A stretch of DNA of 64,000 nucleotides, from the NCBI RefSeq assembly GCF_003814835.1, contig NZ_RKRG01000003.1, positions 62,001 through 126,000 of the forward strand. Reading direction: 5' to 3'. Under the pieces are notes generated by a model. The model saw only the letters and a list, made by a program, of their open reading frames with translations. It searched no databases and was not told where the DNA came from. Below are positions 26,577 through 36,930 of the stretch, piece by piece (position 1 is the stretch's first letter; every line of letters starts with the position of its first letter). The translations under genes and the position numbers were made by a program. Source of the stretch: Methanobrevibacter gottschalkii DSM 11977. GTDB taxonomy: Archaea > Methanobacteriota > Methanobacteria > Methanobacteriales > Methanobacteriaceae.

Positions 26577-29288
26577 ATGTCAAATGAAGAAATTCCTAAA
26601 GACTATGATTTTAAAAAAGAGAAGTTTTGGGAGAAAAAATGGGAAGATGAAGATATCTACAGATATATTGGAGATGGATCTCGTCCCAGATACATAATTG
26701 ATACTCCCCCACCATACCCAACAGGACTTATTCACTTAGGTCATGTTTTAAATTGGGTTTATATTGATATGAATGCAAGATATAGAAGATTGAAAGGACA
26801 TGATGTATTATTCCCACAAGGATGGGATTGTCATGGTCTTCCAACTGAAGTGAAAGTTGAAGAAACTCATGGTATTAAAAAAAATGATGTTTCCAGAGCT
26901 CAATTCCGAGAATATTGTGTCGATTTAACTACAAAAAATATTGCTAGTATGAAATCTCAAATGAAAGCAATGGGATTTTCACAAGATTGGAATCGTGAAT
27001 TTATTACCATGACTCCCGAATACAGAAAAAGAACCCAATATTCTTTTTTAAAAATGTATGAGGAAGGATTAATCTATCAAGGCATTCACCCGGTAAATTG
27101 GTGTCCTCGTTGTGAAACAGCTATTGCTTTTGCGGAAGTAGAATATAGTGATAATACTACATTTTTAAACTATGTTAACTTCCCGCCTGCAGTAGATGAT
27201 TCATATGATGATATTGTATCTTCACAATCATCTGGTAAACAGGCTAGTCCGAATGATGAAGGTATTTTGATTGCAACTACAAGACCTGAATTAATGGCTG
27301 CTTGTGTAGCAGTTGTAATTCATCCAGAAGATGAAAGATACACTCATCTTTTAGGTAAATATGTTGAAGTTCCTTTATCACATCAAAAAGTAAAGATCAT
27401 TGCAGATGAAGAGGTGGATCCTGAATTCGGTACAGGTGCAGTAATGATTTGTACCTTTGGTGATAAAACTGATGTAAGCTGGGTAAATAAATATGATTTA
27501 GAAATCATTGATATTATGGATGAGACAGGCATTTTGACCGAAGCTGCTGGAAGATATGCTGGAATGGATTTGCCAAGTGCTAAAAAACAAACAATTGAAG
27601 ACTTGGATGCTGAAGGTTACTTATTAAAACAAGAACAAGTAGACCAAAATGTCGGGCAATGTTGGAGATGCAAAACTCCTATTGAAATTCTTGTTAAAAA
27701 ACAATGGTTCGTTGCTGTAAGGGAATTAATCAAAAAGACCAAGGATGCAGCAGAAGAAATGAACTGGGTACCGGAACACATGAAATCTCGTATGGTAAAC
27801 TGGGCAGATTCTATGGAATGGGATTGGTGTATTTCAAGACAAAGAATTTTTGCAACTCCAATTCCTGTATGGTATTGTAAAGACTGTGGTAAAGTCATTT
27901 TGCCGGATGTGGAAGATCTGCCAATTGATCCAACTCAAGATAAACCTAAACATGCATGTGAATGCGGATGCGAAGAATTTATCCCTGAAGAAGATGTACT
28001 TGATACTTGGATGGATTCCTCTATTTCACCATTATCTATTGCAGGATGGCCTAATGAAGACTATATTAACCACTTCCCAGCGGATATTCGTCCGCAGGGG
28101 CATGATATTATTCGTACTTGGGCGTTCTACACAACACTTAGATGCTTAGCTCTCACAGGTCAAAAACCGTTTTCGGATATTGTAATTAATGGTATGGTAT
28201 TTGGTGAAGATGGATATAAAATGAGTAAATCCAGAGGAAATGTAATTGGTCCGGAAGAAGTCATTGAACAATATGGTGCAGATGCACTTAGAACTTGGGC
28301 TGCAAACAGTGTACCGGGATCTGATGTAATATTTGATTGGAAAGATATTAAACACGGGTATCGTTTCTTAAGAAAATTCTGGAATGCATTCAGATTTATC
28401 AGCATGCAAATTTTTGATGAAAAGGTATCCTATGATGAAATTAAAGATGATTTAGGGCCTCTAGATTTATGGATTTTATCTAAACTCAACAACTTAAATA
28501 AAAATGTCGACAAGGCATTTGCCGAATACAACTTTGCAGATACAATTAGCTCAATTGAAGGATTTTTCTGGCATGATTTCTGTGATGAATATATTGAAGC
28601 TGTAAAATACAGACTATACACTGATGTATCAGATGAATCTAAAAGAGCAGCTAAATACACTTTAAGATGTGTAGTTGAAACATCCTTAAAATTGCTTGCT
28701 CCAATTGTTCCATTCTTTGTTGAAGAAGTATATCAATACTTCGATAATCAATCTATCCATACCACTTCATGGCCGGAAGTAATTGAAGAGTTAATCAGTG
28801 AAGAAATGGAAGTTAAAGGTGAAACTACAGTTGAATTAATTGATGAAGTAAGAAGATTTAAATCAGCATCAAAAATTCCATTAAATGCAGAACTCTCAGA
28901 AGTCAATGTATACACATCCAACAACGATTTAATTGATGTATTTAATCAGTTTGATGATGATATTAAAGGTACTTTAAAAATTAACAATCTAGAAATTAGT
29001 TCTGGAAAACCAGAAGTTCATGAAAAAACAATTGAAGTTGAGCCGGATATGTCTCAAATCGGACCTAAATTCAAAGGAGATGCTGGTAAAATTATTGGAT
29101 ATTTAAAGTCTACCGACATTGAAGAAATTGCCAATGTTTTAGATGAATCTCATGAACTTACTATTGGTGAAATTGTTGTTCCTGAAGACATGTTAAATAT
29201 CAAAAAAGAGATTGTTGGAGCATCAGGTAAAAAGGTTGATATCCTACAGTCTGAAAACTTAGACATGATTGTTGAAGTAATTAGATAA
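26577..29288 (+). CDS. valS: Valyl-tRNA synthetase
   Basis: 903-residue class I synthetase that charges tRNA-Val. HIGH-type motif [12 protein letters not shown] near residue 50, [18 protein letters not shown], the editing domain region with [14 protein letters not shown], the KMSKS motif [15 protein letters not shown] near 548, and the anticodon-binding helical domain. The zinc-type [10 protein letters not shown] and CECGCEEF knuckles are intact. Shine-Dalgarno AGGAGA precedes ATG 26577. Full length. Confidence 0.97.
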   Translation: MSNEEIPKDYDFKKEKFWEKKWEDEDIYRYIGDGSRPRYIIDTPPPYPTGLIHLGHVLNWVYIDMNARYRRLKGHDVLFPQGWDCHGLPTEVKVEETHGIKKNDVSRAQFREYCVDLTTKNIASMKSQMKAMGFSQDWNREFITMTPEYRKRTQYSFLKMYEEGLIYQGIHPVNWCPRCETAIAFAEVEYSDNTTFLNYVNFPPAVDDSYDDIVSSQSSGKQASPNDEGILIATTRPELMAACVAVVIHPEDERYTHLLGKYVEVPLSHQKVKIIADEEVDPEFGTGAVMICTFGDKTDVSWVNKYDLEIIDIMDETGILTEAAGRYAGMDLPSAKKQTIEDLDAEGYLLKQEQVDQNVGQCWRCKTPIEILVKKQWFVAVRELIKKTKDAAEEMNWVPEHMKSRMVNWADSMEWDWCISRQRIFATPIPVWYCKDCGKVILPDVEDLPIDPTQDKPKHACECGCEEFIPEEDVLDTWMDSSISPLSIAGWPNEDYINHFPADIRPQGHDIIRTWAFYTTLRCLALTGQKPFSDIVINGMVFGEDGYKMSKSRGNVIGPEEVIEQYGADALRTWAANSVPGSDVIFDWKDIKHGYRFLRKFWNAFRFISMQIFDEKVSYDEIKDDLGPLDLWILSKLNNLNKNVDKAFAEYNFADTISSIEGFFWHDFCDEYIEAVKYRLYTDVSDESKRAAKYTLRCVVETSLKLLAPIVPFFVEEVYQYFDNQSIHTTSWPEVIEELISEEMEVKGETTVELIDEVRRFKSASKIPLNAELSEVNVYTSNNDLIDVFNQFDDDIKGTLKINNLEISSGKPEVHEKTIEVEPDMSQIGPKFKGDAGKIIGYLKSTDIEEIANVLDESHELTIGEIVVPEDMLNIKKEIVGASGKKVDILQSENLDMIVEVIR

Positions 29289-29349
29289 TTACTTCTCACA
29301 CTTTTTTAGCTTATTTTATTTAGGTTTTTCTTGCTATTGGGTAGATAAT

Positions 29350-29979
29350 ATGAGATATCTAGTACATGTTCAAGAAGCAGTTTCTGAAAATAAGAAATTA
29401 ATATTGCTTATGTCAGTTATTTTTATCATATCTGTTGCGGTAGGCTTTATTTTTCAAGACATTATTTATAAAGAAATATCACCAATTTTTGAAAAGATGG
29501 TTAGAGAGTTTGTTAATGATCCTAATAGTAATTTAGGATTTGAAATATTCATTAATAATATCAGAGCATCCCTACTTACATATGTTCTATCAGTATTTTT
29601 TGCTTTAATGGCAGTTTTTTCGTTAATATTAAATGGAATTATCCTTGGTGCTGTAGGTGGAGCATACATGTCCGCAGATCCAGTTTACAATGGGATAATG
29701 TTTTTGGCTTTAATTCTTCCTCATGGAATTTTTGAGATTCCTGCATTAATTTTCTCATCTGTTGCAGGAATTCTTTTATTCAAATTCATATTCAAATATC
29801 TCAAAACATTTGTCAAAAGGGATGATTTGAGTTTAAAAGAGATATTGGATATGCATAAAGTTATCATTAAACATTCAATCATTTTATTGATTCTGTCTTT
29901 TGTTTTATTTGTTATTGCAGCAGCTATTGAAGGAAATTTCACTGGTGCTTTTGCTAAATGGATTCAAACTTTATTTTAA
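29350..29979 (+). CDS. Stage II sporulation protein M-like (SpoIIM/COG1300) membrane protein
   Basis: 209 residues with about five transmembrane helices. Features of the SpoIIM family: F-INNIRASLLTYVLSVFFAL, NGIILGAVGGAY, and ILPHGIFEIPALIFSSVAGILLF (the PHG-E-PA motif). The archaeal members have nothing to do with spores; roles in membrane shaping or transport are suggested but unproven. It stands alone 60 bases after valS and may share its transcript. Confidence 0.85.
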   Translation: MRYLVHVQEAVSENKKLILLMSVIFIISVAVGFIFQDIIYKEISPIFEKMVREFVNDPNSNLGFEIFINNIRASLLTYVLSVFFALMAVFSLILNGIILGAVGGAYMSADPVYNGIMFLALILPHGIFEIPALIFSSVAGILLFKFIFKYLKTFVKRDDLSLKEILDMHKVIIKHSIILLILSFVLFVIAAAIEGNFTGAFAKWIQTLF

Positions 29980-30118
29980 TATTTCTATTATGTATAATAT
30001 CACCTATTTTTTTACATTCTGTTGTTTTTTGATTCAGTTCCGGATAAAAATGAACACATAAATCCAGTAAACCTAAATTTCTAACAATACCAAATAATCT
30101 TATTTTAATCTTAGTCAT
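29954..30118 (-). CDS. Possible short protein (54 aa), unverified
   Basis: Open frame from ATG 30118, beginning MTKIKIRLFGIVRNLGLLDL and ending in a Lys-rich tail. It overlaps the last 26 bases of the SpoIIM-like gene on the opposite strand. Amino-acid make-up looks coding-like, but there is no ribosome binding site. It could be a remnant of a longer gene. Confidence 0.25.
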   Translation of the reverse strand: MTKIKIRLFGIVRNLGLLDLCVHFYPELNQKTTECKKIGDIIHNRNIKIKFESI

Positions 30119-30269
30119 GGTACTGTTTTTATTTATAATTTCATTAAATCTATGAAAAATTGGTTTTTATTCTACTTTTTTAAAATGATACTGTCTAATA
30201 AGAATACAATAATCTTGAAGATAATTTATATGCTGTATATTATTAAAAAAATGAATATAAGCTAATAGC

Positions 30270-30674
30270 TTATAATAAGTAATGTTCTTTTACTAAGTGT
30301 ATGATTTGTTTTGCTTCTTCAGCTTGTGCTTTTGGAACTTTGAATGAGATTGGCATATTCATTGCTCCGCCTTCCATTAAAACAACTGGATTGTTACTTA
30401 CTCCGATTTTGATATCAACATCAAAATCAAAAGAGCCTGCACTTTCAAACGAAATTGTTTTAATTGTTTTTTTAGGATAAAATTTAACTTGCACTTTTTT
30501 ACCACTTAATCCCTGTACATCAATGTCATATATTCCATAATTAGTCAATATAACTGCATCTCTTAGGAAATGGAATGATTGGATAATTTCTTCACCTGGA
30601 GCGAGATATTCTTCTACAATTTGGGTGTCTCCACCTACTTCTGCATGACCTACTACTTTATCGAGTAATCCCAT
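30270..30674 (-). CDS. Bacterial-type PH domain protein
   Basis: 134-residue single-domain protein like the bacterial PH-domain family (DUF1696/bPH). Key features: MGLLDKVVGHAE start, LAPGEEIIQSFHFLRDAVILTNYGIYDIDVQG, and GKKVQVKFYPKKTIKTISFESAG, with the beta-barrel strands followed by a C-terminal helix (AQAEEAKQIIHLVKEH). The ligand is unknown. GGTGAT lies just before the start. Monocistronic. Confidence 0.85.
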   Translation of the reverse strand: MGLLDKVVGHAEVGGDTQIVEEYLAPGEEIIQSFHFLRDAVILTNYGIYDIDVQGLSGKKVQVKFYPKKTIKTISFESAGSFDFDVDIKIGVSNNPVVLMEGGAMNMPISFKVPKAQAEEAKQIIHLVKEHYLL

Positions 30675-31155
30675 ATAATCACCTTTTTGAATTTTATTAA
30701 TGATTTATTTCATTTAGTTAATATTATTTTCTAATTATTTAATACTATTCAAATTTAATTTTCCAGTAAAATTATATCATGTGAAAATGTTTTTTCCATT
30801 ATATATTGCATTAATATACCTTGAACCGTACTCTCCACACTCAAATCCAATAAAAAAAATAGGAATATAAATAAAAAGAAAAATAGAATATTATTACCTG
30901 CAATCAAGGAATTTCTAAAAGAATTAACTATAACGGACTGACTTTAGAAACAAAAATTTATGACAATTGACTCGAAACATTTATAACAGAAGTTTGGTAA
31001 TTAACTATAATCAACTTTTTCATTGAACTAATTAATTTTTTTGGTTAACTGTTTTGAATATATTTCCAAAAATTTAATTAAGTATCTTGTTTAAATTTTA
31101 TATTAGTAAAGTTATGAGTTAAATTAATAAGTTTAATATCTTTTTGGTCGATAAA
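30675..31155. other. Long intergenic region with a minus-strand coding scrap
   Basis: The minus strand around 30777-30860 reads FIGFECGEYGSRYINAIYNG in one frame and ends in a stop at 30777. It has no start or upstream continuation, so it may be the tail of a dead gene. Elsewhere only AT-rich sequence is seen, with TTAACTATAA-type motifs near 30925 and 30998 and a TATA-like TTTTATATTAG near 31096 before aroA. Confidence 0.35.
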
Positions 31156-32472
31156 ATGATTCTTAAGGTAAAAAATATTTCAAATATTGGTGGTGAGGTT
31201 AAGGCACCTCCATCTAAAAGTTATTCTCACAGGGCAGTTATATTAGCTTCATTAGCTAAAGGCACCTCTAAACTTTATGATATGCTATTTTCTGAAGATA
31301 CTTTAGCATCTATTAGAGTGTGTAAGGCATTGGGTGCTCAAATTAATAAGAAAGATGGTTATTTGGAAGTTATAGGAACTAATGGCAGGCTTCATAATTC
31401 CTGTGATGGGCCAATTGACCTTGCAAATTCAGGAACTACTCTCAGATTGATGACATCTGTATCTGCATTAAGTGATAATGAAGTTATTTTAACCGGTGAT
31501 GAATCTCTTAAGACAAGACCGATGGGTCTTTTGATGGATGCTTTAAAACCATTGGGAGTCGAAACCGAATCATTGAATGGTGATGATAAAGCACCAATAT
31601 TGATTAAACCGGGTTATCTTGGTGGTGAAACTAATATCATGGGTAATGTTAGCTCACAGTTCATCTCATCAATTTTAATATCTGCACCATTGTCTAAATG
31701 TGGTGTTAATCTATATGTGCTGCCCGAATTTAAGTCAAAACCTTATGTTTATATGACTTGGGACATCATGAGAAAATTCGGCATTAGATCAGTTAAGGCT
31801 TATTATTTAAAGCATGATTCTTGTAATCAGGAACACCAAAGCTGCAGAATTGATGAATTTAAAATCAAAAAACAGGAGTATATTGCTTGTGATTATACTG
31901 TTGAAGGAGATTATTCCTCTGCATCTTATTTGCTTGCATTGATTGCCATTAATGGTGGCAGTGCCAGAGTTAAAAATTTATTCAGGACATCAAAACAAGG
32001 TGATAAATTTATTTTAGATATTCTTCAAAGAATGGGTGCAACCATTGTACGTGGTGATGATTATGTTGAAATTACATCAAAGGGTAATTTAAAGGCGATT
32101 GATGTTGATTTATCCAATGCTCCTGATTTATTGATTACTGTTGCAGTTCTGGCGGCAATGGCCGAAGGAACAACAAATATTACAGGTGTTGCTCATGCAA
32201 GAGTAAAGGAAACGGATAGAATTGATACTACTTGCAGGGAGCTGGAAAAACTTGGATGTTGCTTGGAGGAACATGAAGATGGGATGAGCATAACTGGTGG
32301 TGTATCATCAGGTGTTGTTGATTCTCATGGAGACCACAGGCTCGCAATGGCTTTTTCCCTAATTGGCCTTAAACATGACATTAAAATTACAAATGGGGAA
32401 ATATTTGATGTTTCATTCCCTGATTTCATAGAAACAATGGCGAAACTTGGATTTGAATTGGAGTTGGTATGA
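31156..32472 (+). CDS. aroA: 3-phosphoshikimate 1-carboxyvinyltransferase (EPSP synthase)
   Basis: About 438 residues. Transfers enolpyruvyl from PEP to shikimate-3-phosphate, the sixth shikimate step. Motifs: [67 protein letters not shown] and [17 protein letters not shown] short Cys-rich segment near residue 225 (SCNQEHQSC) looks like a local insertion. A TTG at 31144 is open, but ATG 31156 gives the family-like start. It overlaps nth by four bases. A second shikimate gene, aroD, lies near 59 kb. Confidence 0.95.
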   Translation: MILKVKNISNIGGEVKAPPSKSYSHRAVILASLAKGTSKLYDMLFSEDTLASIRVCKALGAQINKKDGYLEVIGTNGRLHNSCDGPIDLANSGTTLRLMTSVSALSDNEVILTGDESLKTRPMGLLMDALKPLGVETESLNGDDKAPILIKPGYLGGETNIMGNVSSQFISSILISAPLSKCGVNLYVLPEFKSKPYVYMTWDIMRKFGIRSVKAYYLKHDSCNQEHQSCRIDEFKIKKQEYIACDYTVEGDYSSASYLLALIAINGGSARVKNLFRTSKQGDKFILDILQRMGATIVRGDDYVEITSKGNLKAIDVDLSNAPDLLITVAVLAAMAEGTTNITGVAHARVKETDRIDTTCRELEKLGCCLEEHEDGMSITGGVSSGVVDSHGDHRLAMAFSLIGLKHDIKITNGEIFDVSFPDFIETMAKLGFELELV

Positions 32473-33101
32473 TGAATAAGGAAGAAAGGATAATTAGATT
32501 AGTTGAATGTTTGGACAATACTTTTGAGATAAGGACATTTCAGAATCATGATCCCTATCAGGTGTTAATTAGAACTATTCTCTCTCAGAGAACTCGTGAT
32601 GAAAACACAGATCAGGCTACTAATAATCTATTTTCTAAATATAAAGATATTTATGAAGTTGCAGAGGCACCGATTGATGATGTAAAGGAATTGATCAGGC
32701 CTGCGGGATTTTATAATGTAAAGGCCGCAAGAATTCAGGAGGTTTCACAAATTTTAATTGACCAGTATGGTGGTGAAGTTCCAAATACTGTTGAAGAAAT
32801 GATAAAACTTCCTGGTGTGGGTAGAAAAACTGCTAATTGTGTAATGGTTTTTGCTTTTGAACTTCCTGCAATTCCGGTTGATACTCATGTTCATAGAATT
32901 TCAAATAGATTGGGTTTGGTTGATACTAAAAATCCTGAAGATACTGAAGTTGAACTTACTAAAATTGCTCCTAAAGATTTGTGGATCAAGTTAAATGATT
33001 TGATGGTGCAGTTTGGTCAAAATATCTGCAAGCCAATGTCTCCTCAATGTGAGATTTGTCCTTGTAGTGAAATTTGCGATTATTTTAAGGAAAATATTTG
33101 A
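32469..33101 (+). CDS. nth: Endonuclease III (DNA glycosylase/AP lyase)
   Basis: 210-residue base-excision repair enzyme. Helix-hairpin-helix [15 protein letters not shown] with the catalytic Lys, [14 protein letters not shown] with the catalytic Asp, and a C-terminal [4Fe-4S] cluster motif [17 protein letters not shown] (C-x6-C-x2-C-x5 region). The start ATGATG overlaps the aroA stop by four bases, suggesting co-translation. A T-rich terminator follows. Confidence 0.95.
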   Translation: MMNKEERIIRLVECLDNTFEIRTFQNHDPYQVLIRTILSQRTRDENTDQATNNLFSKYKDIYEVAEAPIDDVKELIRPAGFYNVKAARIQEVSQILIDQYGGEVPNTVEEMIKLPGVGRKTANCVMVFAFELPAIPVDTHVHRISNRLGLVDTKNPEDTEVELTKIAPKDLWIKLNDLMVQFGQNICKPMSPQCEICPCSEICDYFKENI

Positions 33102-33121
33102 TTTTTTTCTTTTTTTTATTT
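33101..33121 (+). terminator. T-rich terminator after nth
   Basis: ATTTTTTTCTTTTTTTTATT follows the nth stop codon directly and ends the aroA-nth unit before the cysK promoter region. Confidence 0.55.
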
Positions 33122-33184
33122 TAAAACTGTTTTTTAGGCATCACTAAATTTTTCCAAAACATTTATATGATAAAACAGTGTTAT

Positions 33185-33213
33185 ATATCAATAGTTATTA
33201 TAACAATAGTTAT
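33185..33213. promoter_or_regulatory. Two tandem ATAAC-N4-GTTAT operators upstream of cysK
   Basis: Copy a, ATATCAATAGTTAT at 33185-33198 (one half-site mismatch); copy b, ATAACAATAGTTAT at 33200-33213 (perfect half-sites), 15 bases apart. The same 14-mer form occurs upstream of the sulfhydrylase gene at 37.5-37.7 kb and once between cysK and cysE. The likely promoter AAGATAACCCTTTTAATATACC follows at 33223-33244. Confidence 0.7.
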
Positions 33214-33278
33214 ATAACTTTTAAGATAACCCTTTTAATATACCATTAAAAACAAATAATTTATTAGGTGAATAAAAT

Positions 33279-34226
33279 ATGGTAAATGTTCCAGAATTAA
33301 AAAGAGGAGTACTTGACAGTGTTGTTGATGCGATTGGAAACACACCAATCATAAAATTGAACAATTTGACTAAGGATTTGGATGCAGAAATTGATGTAAA
33401 GATGGAAGCATTCAACCCAACAGGCAGTGTAAAGGATCGTGTTGCTGTTGCAATGATTGAAGATGCAGAGGAAAAAGGATTGCTTAAAGATGATTCTGTA
33501 ATTATTGAACCAACTAGTGGAAATACTGGTATTGGAATAGGTTTTGCCGCCGCTGCAAAAGGTTATAATGTAATATTGACTATGCCTGAAACCATGTCTG
33601 TTGAAAGAAGAAAGCTTTTAGCTATCTATGGTGCTGAAATTGTATTGACTCCAGGTTCGGAAGGTATGGATGGAGCTATTGCAAAGGCAGAAGAATTACA
33701 CAGAGAAAATCCCAACTCAGTTATTTTAGGTCAATTTGATAATGAAGCTAATGTGGCCATACACTACAAAACAACTGGCCAGGAAATTTTAAGAGATACT
33801 GAAGGAAATGTTGATTATGTTGTTGCAGGGGTAGGTACTGGAGGTACTGTTACCGGCATTGGTAAAGCATTAAAAGAAGTTCTTCCTGATGTTAAGATTG
33901 TCGCTGTGGAACCTGAAGAATCACAAACATTGGCCAAGGGTGCAAAAGGACCTCATAAGATCCAGGGAATTGGTGCAGGATTTGTTCCGTCAATTTATGA
34001 TTCAGATGTTATTGATGAGATTATTCCAGTACCTAGTGATGAAGCAGGAAAAACTTTAATTGCTCTTGCTAAAGAAGAAGGTATCTTTGCAGGTATTTCT
34101 TCAGGAGCTGCTACTTGGGCTGCTTTACAATTGGCTATGCGTAAAGAAAATAAAGGTAAAAGAATTATTGCTATCTTACCGGATAATGGTGAAAGATATC
34201 TCTCTGTAGAATGGTTATTTGAATAA
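33279..34226 (+). CDS. cysK: Cysteine synthase (O-acetylserine sulfhydrylase)
   Basis: 315-residue PLP enzyme that makes cysteine from O-acetylserine and sulfide. PLP-lysine site NPTGSVKDRVAVAMIE, substrate loop PTSGNTGIGIGFAAAAKGY, phosphate-binding GVGTGGTVTGIGKAL, and GISSGAATWAALQLA at the C-terminus. Length and motifs match bacterial CysK. Followed by cysE, it gives a serine-to-cysteine route. Probably regulated by the ATAAC-N4-GTTAT sites in its promoter. Confidence 0.96.
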   Translation: MVNVPELKRGVLDSVVDAIGNTPIIKLNNLTKDLDAEIDVKMEAFNPTGSVKDRVAVAMIEDAEEKGLLKDDSVIIEPTSGNTGIGIGFAAAAKGYNVILTMPETMSVERRKLLAIYGAEIVLTPGSEGMDGAIAKAEELHRENPNSVILGQFDNEANVAIHYKTTGQEILRDTEGNVDYVVAGVGTGGTVTGIGKALKEVLPDVKIVAVEPEESQTLAKGAKGPHKIQGIGAGFVPSIYDSDVIDEIIPVPSDEAGKTLIALAKEEGIFAGISSGAATWAALQLAMRKENKGKRIIAILPDNGERYLSVEWLFE

Positions 34227-34238
34227 GATAACCTTTAT

Positions 34239-34252
34239 ATACCATATGTTAT
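34239..34252. promoter_or_regulatory. ATAAC-N4-GTTAT-like site between cysK and cysE
   Basis: ATACCATATGTTAT, one mismatch from the consensus. It overlaps AGATAACCTTTATATACCAT, which closely resembles the cysK promoter (AGATAACCCTTTTAATATACCAT). cysE may therefore have its own promoter with a similar operator, although only 63 bases separate the two genes. Confidence 0.55.
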
Positions 34253-34289
34253 ATAATTAGATGTATTAATTTATATTTGAGGTTTGCCG

Positions 34290-35003
34290 ATGTTTAATAA
34301 TTTGAGGGCTGAGATTAAAGCTATTAAGGAAAAGGATCCGGCGGCAAGGTCAACATTAGAAATTTTCTTATGTTACCCTGGATTTTATGCTTTATTGATG
34401 CATAGGATTAGTCATTGGCTTTGGAATCGTTCTTTAAAACTTCTCGCTCGTATGAATTCTAATTTAGCTAGATTTATAACGGGCATTGAAATTCACCCTG
34501 GTGCAACATTTGGTAAACGGGTGTTCATTGATCATGGTATGGGTGTTGTTGTTGGAGAAACAGCAATTGTAGGTGATGATGTATTGATTTATCAGGGAGT
34601 AATTCTTGGTGGAACCAGTACGGAAAAAACTAAAAGACATCCTACTGTTGAAAAAGGAGTTATTATTGGTGCTGGTGCTAAAGTAATGGGCAATATTACT
34701 ATTGGGGAATATTCTAAAATTGGTACTGGTGCTGTTGTTTTAAAGGATGTTCCTCCTGAATCTACTTGTGTCGGTGTTCCTGGTCGTATTGTGAAACGTA
34801 AAGGCGTACCTCATGAAAAAGTTGATTTAGATCACAATAAACTTCCAGACCCTGTTGCAGATGCGATTATTACTATTAATAAGCATCTTCAAGAAAATGA
34901 TGAGCATATTAAAATTTTGTTTGACAAAAATGAAATCTGTTTAACTGATGATATTAGGGATGAACAAGAAACCCTAGAAGATTTATTTAAAAGAGAGGAG
35001 TGA
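34290..35003 (+). CDS. cysE: Serine O-acetyltransferase
   Basis: 237-residue left-handed beta-helix acetyltransferase that makes O-acetylserine for CysK. Seen: the helical N-terminal part, [25 protein letters not shown] (catalytic His and hexapeptide repeats), [18 protein letters not shown], and [28 protein letters not shown] 34290 chosen over TTG 34284 because GAGGT lies six bases upstream. Longer C-terminal tail than usual. The next gene, a regulator, begins four bases downstream. Confidence 0.95.
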   Translation: MFNNLRAEIKAIKEKDPAARSTLEIFLCYPGFYALLMHRISHWLWNRSLKLLARMNSNLARFITGIEIHPGATFGKRVFIDHGMGVVVGETAIVGDDVLIYQGVILGGTSTEKTKRHPTVEKGVIIGAGAKVMGNITIGEYSKIGTGAVVLKDVPPESTCVGVPGRIVKRKGVPHEKVDLDHNKLPDPVADAIITINKHLQENDEHIKILFDKNEICLTDDIRDEQETLEDLFKREE

Positions 35004-35007
35004 TTGT

Positions 35008-35382
35008 ATGAAACCGCCTTGTGAAATTGTAGTCTGGTATGTAATACCTGCTATTAGATCAGAATTAGCGAAAGAATTATTGAATTTAGGAATGAAACAA
35101 AAAGATGTTTCAGAACTTATGGATATTACTCAGCCAGCTGTATCCCAATATATTACTGACAAACGTGGCAGTGGAATTAAACTAGATGATAATGTTAGGG
35201 ACATGATTAAAAATTTTGCTCGCCAATTGTCTGTAGGTGAAGCTACTAAAGCTGATTTGATTTCAACAACATGTAAAATTTGTAATCATGTTAAATTATC
35301 TGACGTTTTAGATCAGCTTAATATTGACAAGTCTGAGCTTGGTGAAGATTGTCAATCTTGTTTGGGTTCTGAAGTAAATTAG
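35008..35382 (+). CDS. HTH regulator with C-terminal Cys motifs (COG2522-like)
   Basis: 124 residues. Helix-turn-helix: LGMKQKDVSELMDITQPAVSQYITDKRGSG (about 30-60). The C-terminus has two Cys pairs, CKIC and CQSC (about 90-117), suitable for an Fe-S cluster or metal sensor. Starts MKPPCEIVVWYVIPAIRSELAKEL, as in archaeal COG2522 proteins. Encoded directly after cysE with a Shine-Dalgarno GGAG, within the cysteine island. It is the natural candidate to read the ATAAC-N4-GTTAT sites and to sense sulfide, cysteine or Fe-S state. That link is inference. Confidence 0.8.
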   Translation: MKPPCEIVVWYVIPAIRSELAKELLNLGMKQKDVSELMDITQPAVSQYITDKRGSGIKLDDNVRDMIKNFARQLSVGEATKADLISTTCKICNHVKLSDVLDQLNIDKSELGEDCQSCLGSEVN

Positions 35383-35454
35383 GGAAATCAGGTAAAAAAT
35401 AGTAAAGTATTTATACAGTCAATTACTAATACTTTATTATACTTTAATTTTAAT

Positions 35455-35526
35455 GGCAAGTTTACCGAGTGGCTTAGGTGTGTGGCTGCAGACCATAATA
35501 CGGGGGTTCAAATCCCTCACTTGCCT
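35455..35526 (+). tRNA. tRNA-Cys (anticodon GCA)
   Basis: 72 bases. Acceptor stem GGCAAGT pairs with ACTTGCC. D-arm ACC-loop-GGT. Anticodon arm TGTGG CTGCAGA CCATA with anticodon GCA. The T-arm contains GGGTTCAAATCCC. Discriminator U73, as required for tRNA-Cys, with CCA not encoded. A TATA-like AGTATTTATACAG lies about 45 bases upstream. The gene for its own synthetase, cysS, starts 31 bases downstream. Confidence 0.97.
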
Positions 35527-35557
35527 TTTTTAAGTACTATTTTTGAGGTTATTTTTT

Positions 35558-36904
35558 ATGGATGTCTATTCAACTTTAACTCGTAGTAAGGAGAATTTTG
35601 TAACTATTAATAAAAATAGGGTTAACTTATTTGTATGCGGTCCAACTGTTTATGATGATGCTCATATTGGTCATGGAAGAACATACATTTCTTTTGATAC
35701 AATAAAAAGATATTTGGAATACAAGGGTTATGCAGTATTTTATATTCAAAATATTACAGATATTGATGATAAAATCATTAACAGATCAAAAGAAAGTGGA
35801 ATTCCAGCAAGCATCCTAGCTCGTAAATTCGAAAAAAGATACATTGAAGACATGCACAAATTAAATGTCAATGGTGTTAATTTATTTGCAAGAGCAACTG
35901 ATCATGTTGATGAAATATTGGATCAAATACAAAGATTAATTGATAAGGGATTTGCTTATGAAACTGAAGATGGGGTTTACTTTGAAATTGATAAATTCCC
36001 TGAATTTGGTAAACTTTCAAACAGAAACGTTGAAGAATTAGAATCACACAGAGATATTGTAGAAACTACTAAAAAGAATCCTCAAGATTTTGCACTTTGG
36101 AAAAAACGTATTGATGTAGATGAACCAACTTGGCCATCTCCATGGGGTGAAGGAAGACCTGGATGGCATATTGAAGATACTGCAATCACTGAATATTACT
36201 TTGGCTCTCAATATGATGCGCATGGTGGAGGATTAGATTTGATTTTCCCACATCACGAAGCTGAAATTACTCAAATGGAAGCAGTAAGCGGAAAAGCTCC
36301 AATGGTAAAATTCTGGTTACACACCGGATTTTTAAATGTTAATGGCGAAAAAATGTCAAAATCATTAAATAACTTCATTACCATACGTGAATTACTTGAA
36401 GATTATGAACCAGATACTTTCAGATTCTTCGTACTTTCAACTCATTATAGGAGTCCCATTGATTTTTCAAAAGAGTCACTTCACCAATCTGAAAAAAGCT
36501 TAGATAGAATTAGAAAATACTATGAACTTTTAGATGTTGAAGTTGATGAAAATAAATATGAATGTGATGTTTTAGCTCCTCACATGGAAGAATTTTTTAA
36601 TAGTATGGATGATGACTTTAACACTCCAAAAGCTATTGCAGCTATTTTTGGATTAATAAATGATACTAAAAAAGAATTATCTGAATTTTCTAGTGAAGAT
36701 AAGAGAGCTATTAAATCATTTTTAGATGATGCATCCCATATTTTTGGTGTTAGCTTTGAAGCTGAAGAAGTAAATGCTGGATTGGATGATTTGCTTAATG
36801 TAATTTCTGAAGTCAGATCAGAGTTAAGGGCAAGCAAACAGTATGATTTATCTGATAAAATTAGAGATGAGCTGCAAAAATTAGGTTATGAAATAAATGA
36901 TTAA
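35558..36904 (+). CDS. cysS: Cysteinyl-tRNA synthetase
   Basis: 448-residue class I enzyme that charges tRNA-Cys. HIGH motif GPTVYDDAHIGHGRTYIS, zinc-site Cys28-type CGPTVYD and HHEAE region, KMSKS motif NGEKMSKSLNNFIT, and PGWHIEDTAI. ATG 35558 is preferred over TTG 35543 because GAGGT lies eight bases before it. It lies directly downstream of the tRNA-Cys gene. The presence of CysS indicates direct charging rather than the SepRS/SepCysS route of many methanogens. Confidence 0.95.
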   Translation: MDVYSTLTRSKENFVTINKNRVNLFVCGPTVYDDAHIGHGRTYISFDTIKRYLEYKGYAVFYIQNITDIDDKIINRSKESGIPASILARKFEKRYIEDMHKLNVNGVNLFARATDHVDEILDQIQRLIDKGFAYETEDGVYFEIDKFPEFGKLSNRNVEELESHRDIVETTKKNPQDFALWKKRIDVDEPTWPSPWGEGRPGWHIEDTAITEYYFGSQYDAHGGGLDLIFPHHEAEITQMEAVSGKAPMVKFWLHTGFLNVNGEKMSKSLNNFITIRELLEDYEPDTFRFFVLSTHYRSPIDFSKESLHQSEKSLDRIRKYYELLDVEVDENKYECDVLAPHMEEFFNSMDDDFNTPKAIAAIFGLINDTKKELSEFSSEDKRAIKSFLDDASHIFGVSFEAEEVNAGLDDLLNVISEVRSELRASKQYDLSDKIRDELQKLGYEIND

Positions 36905-36930
36905 GAGAATTAATTTTTCTCTTTTCTTTT
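36904..36930 (+). terminator. Hairpin plus T-run terminator after cysS
   Basis: AGAGAA, TTAATTT loop, TTCTCT, followed by TTTTCTTTTTTA. A short stem with T-run right after the stop codon. Confidence 0.6.

Noticed and set aside
30920-31040. TTAACTATAA-type motifs before aroA as further copies of the valS-region sites
   Set aside because: Only half-similar and in very AT-rich DNA; the GTTAAC centre is not kept.
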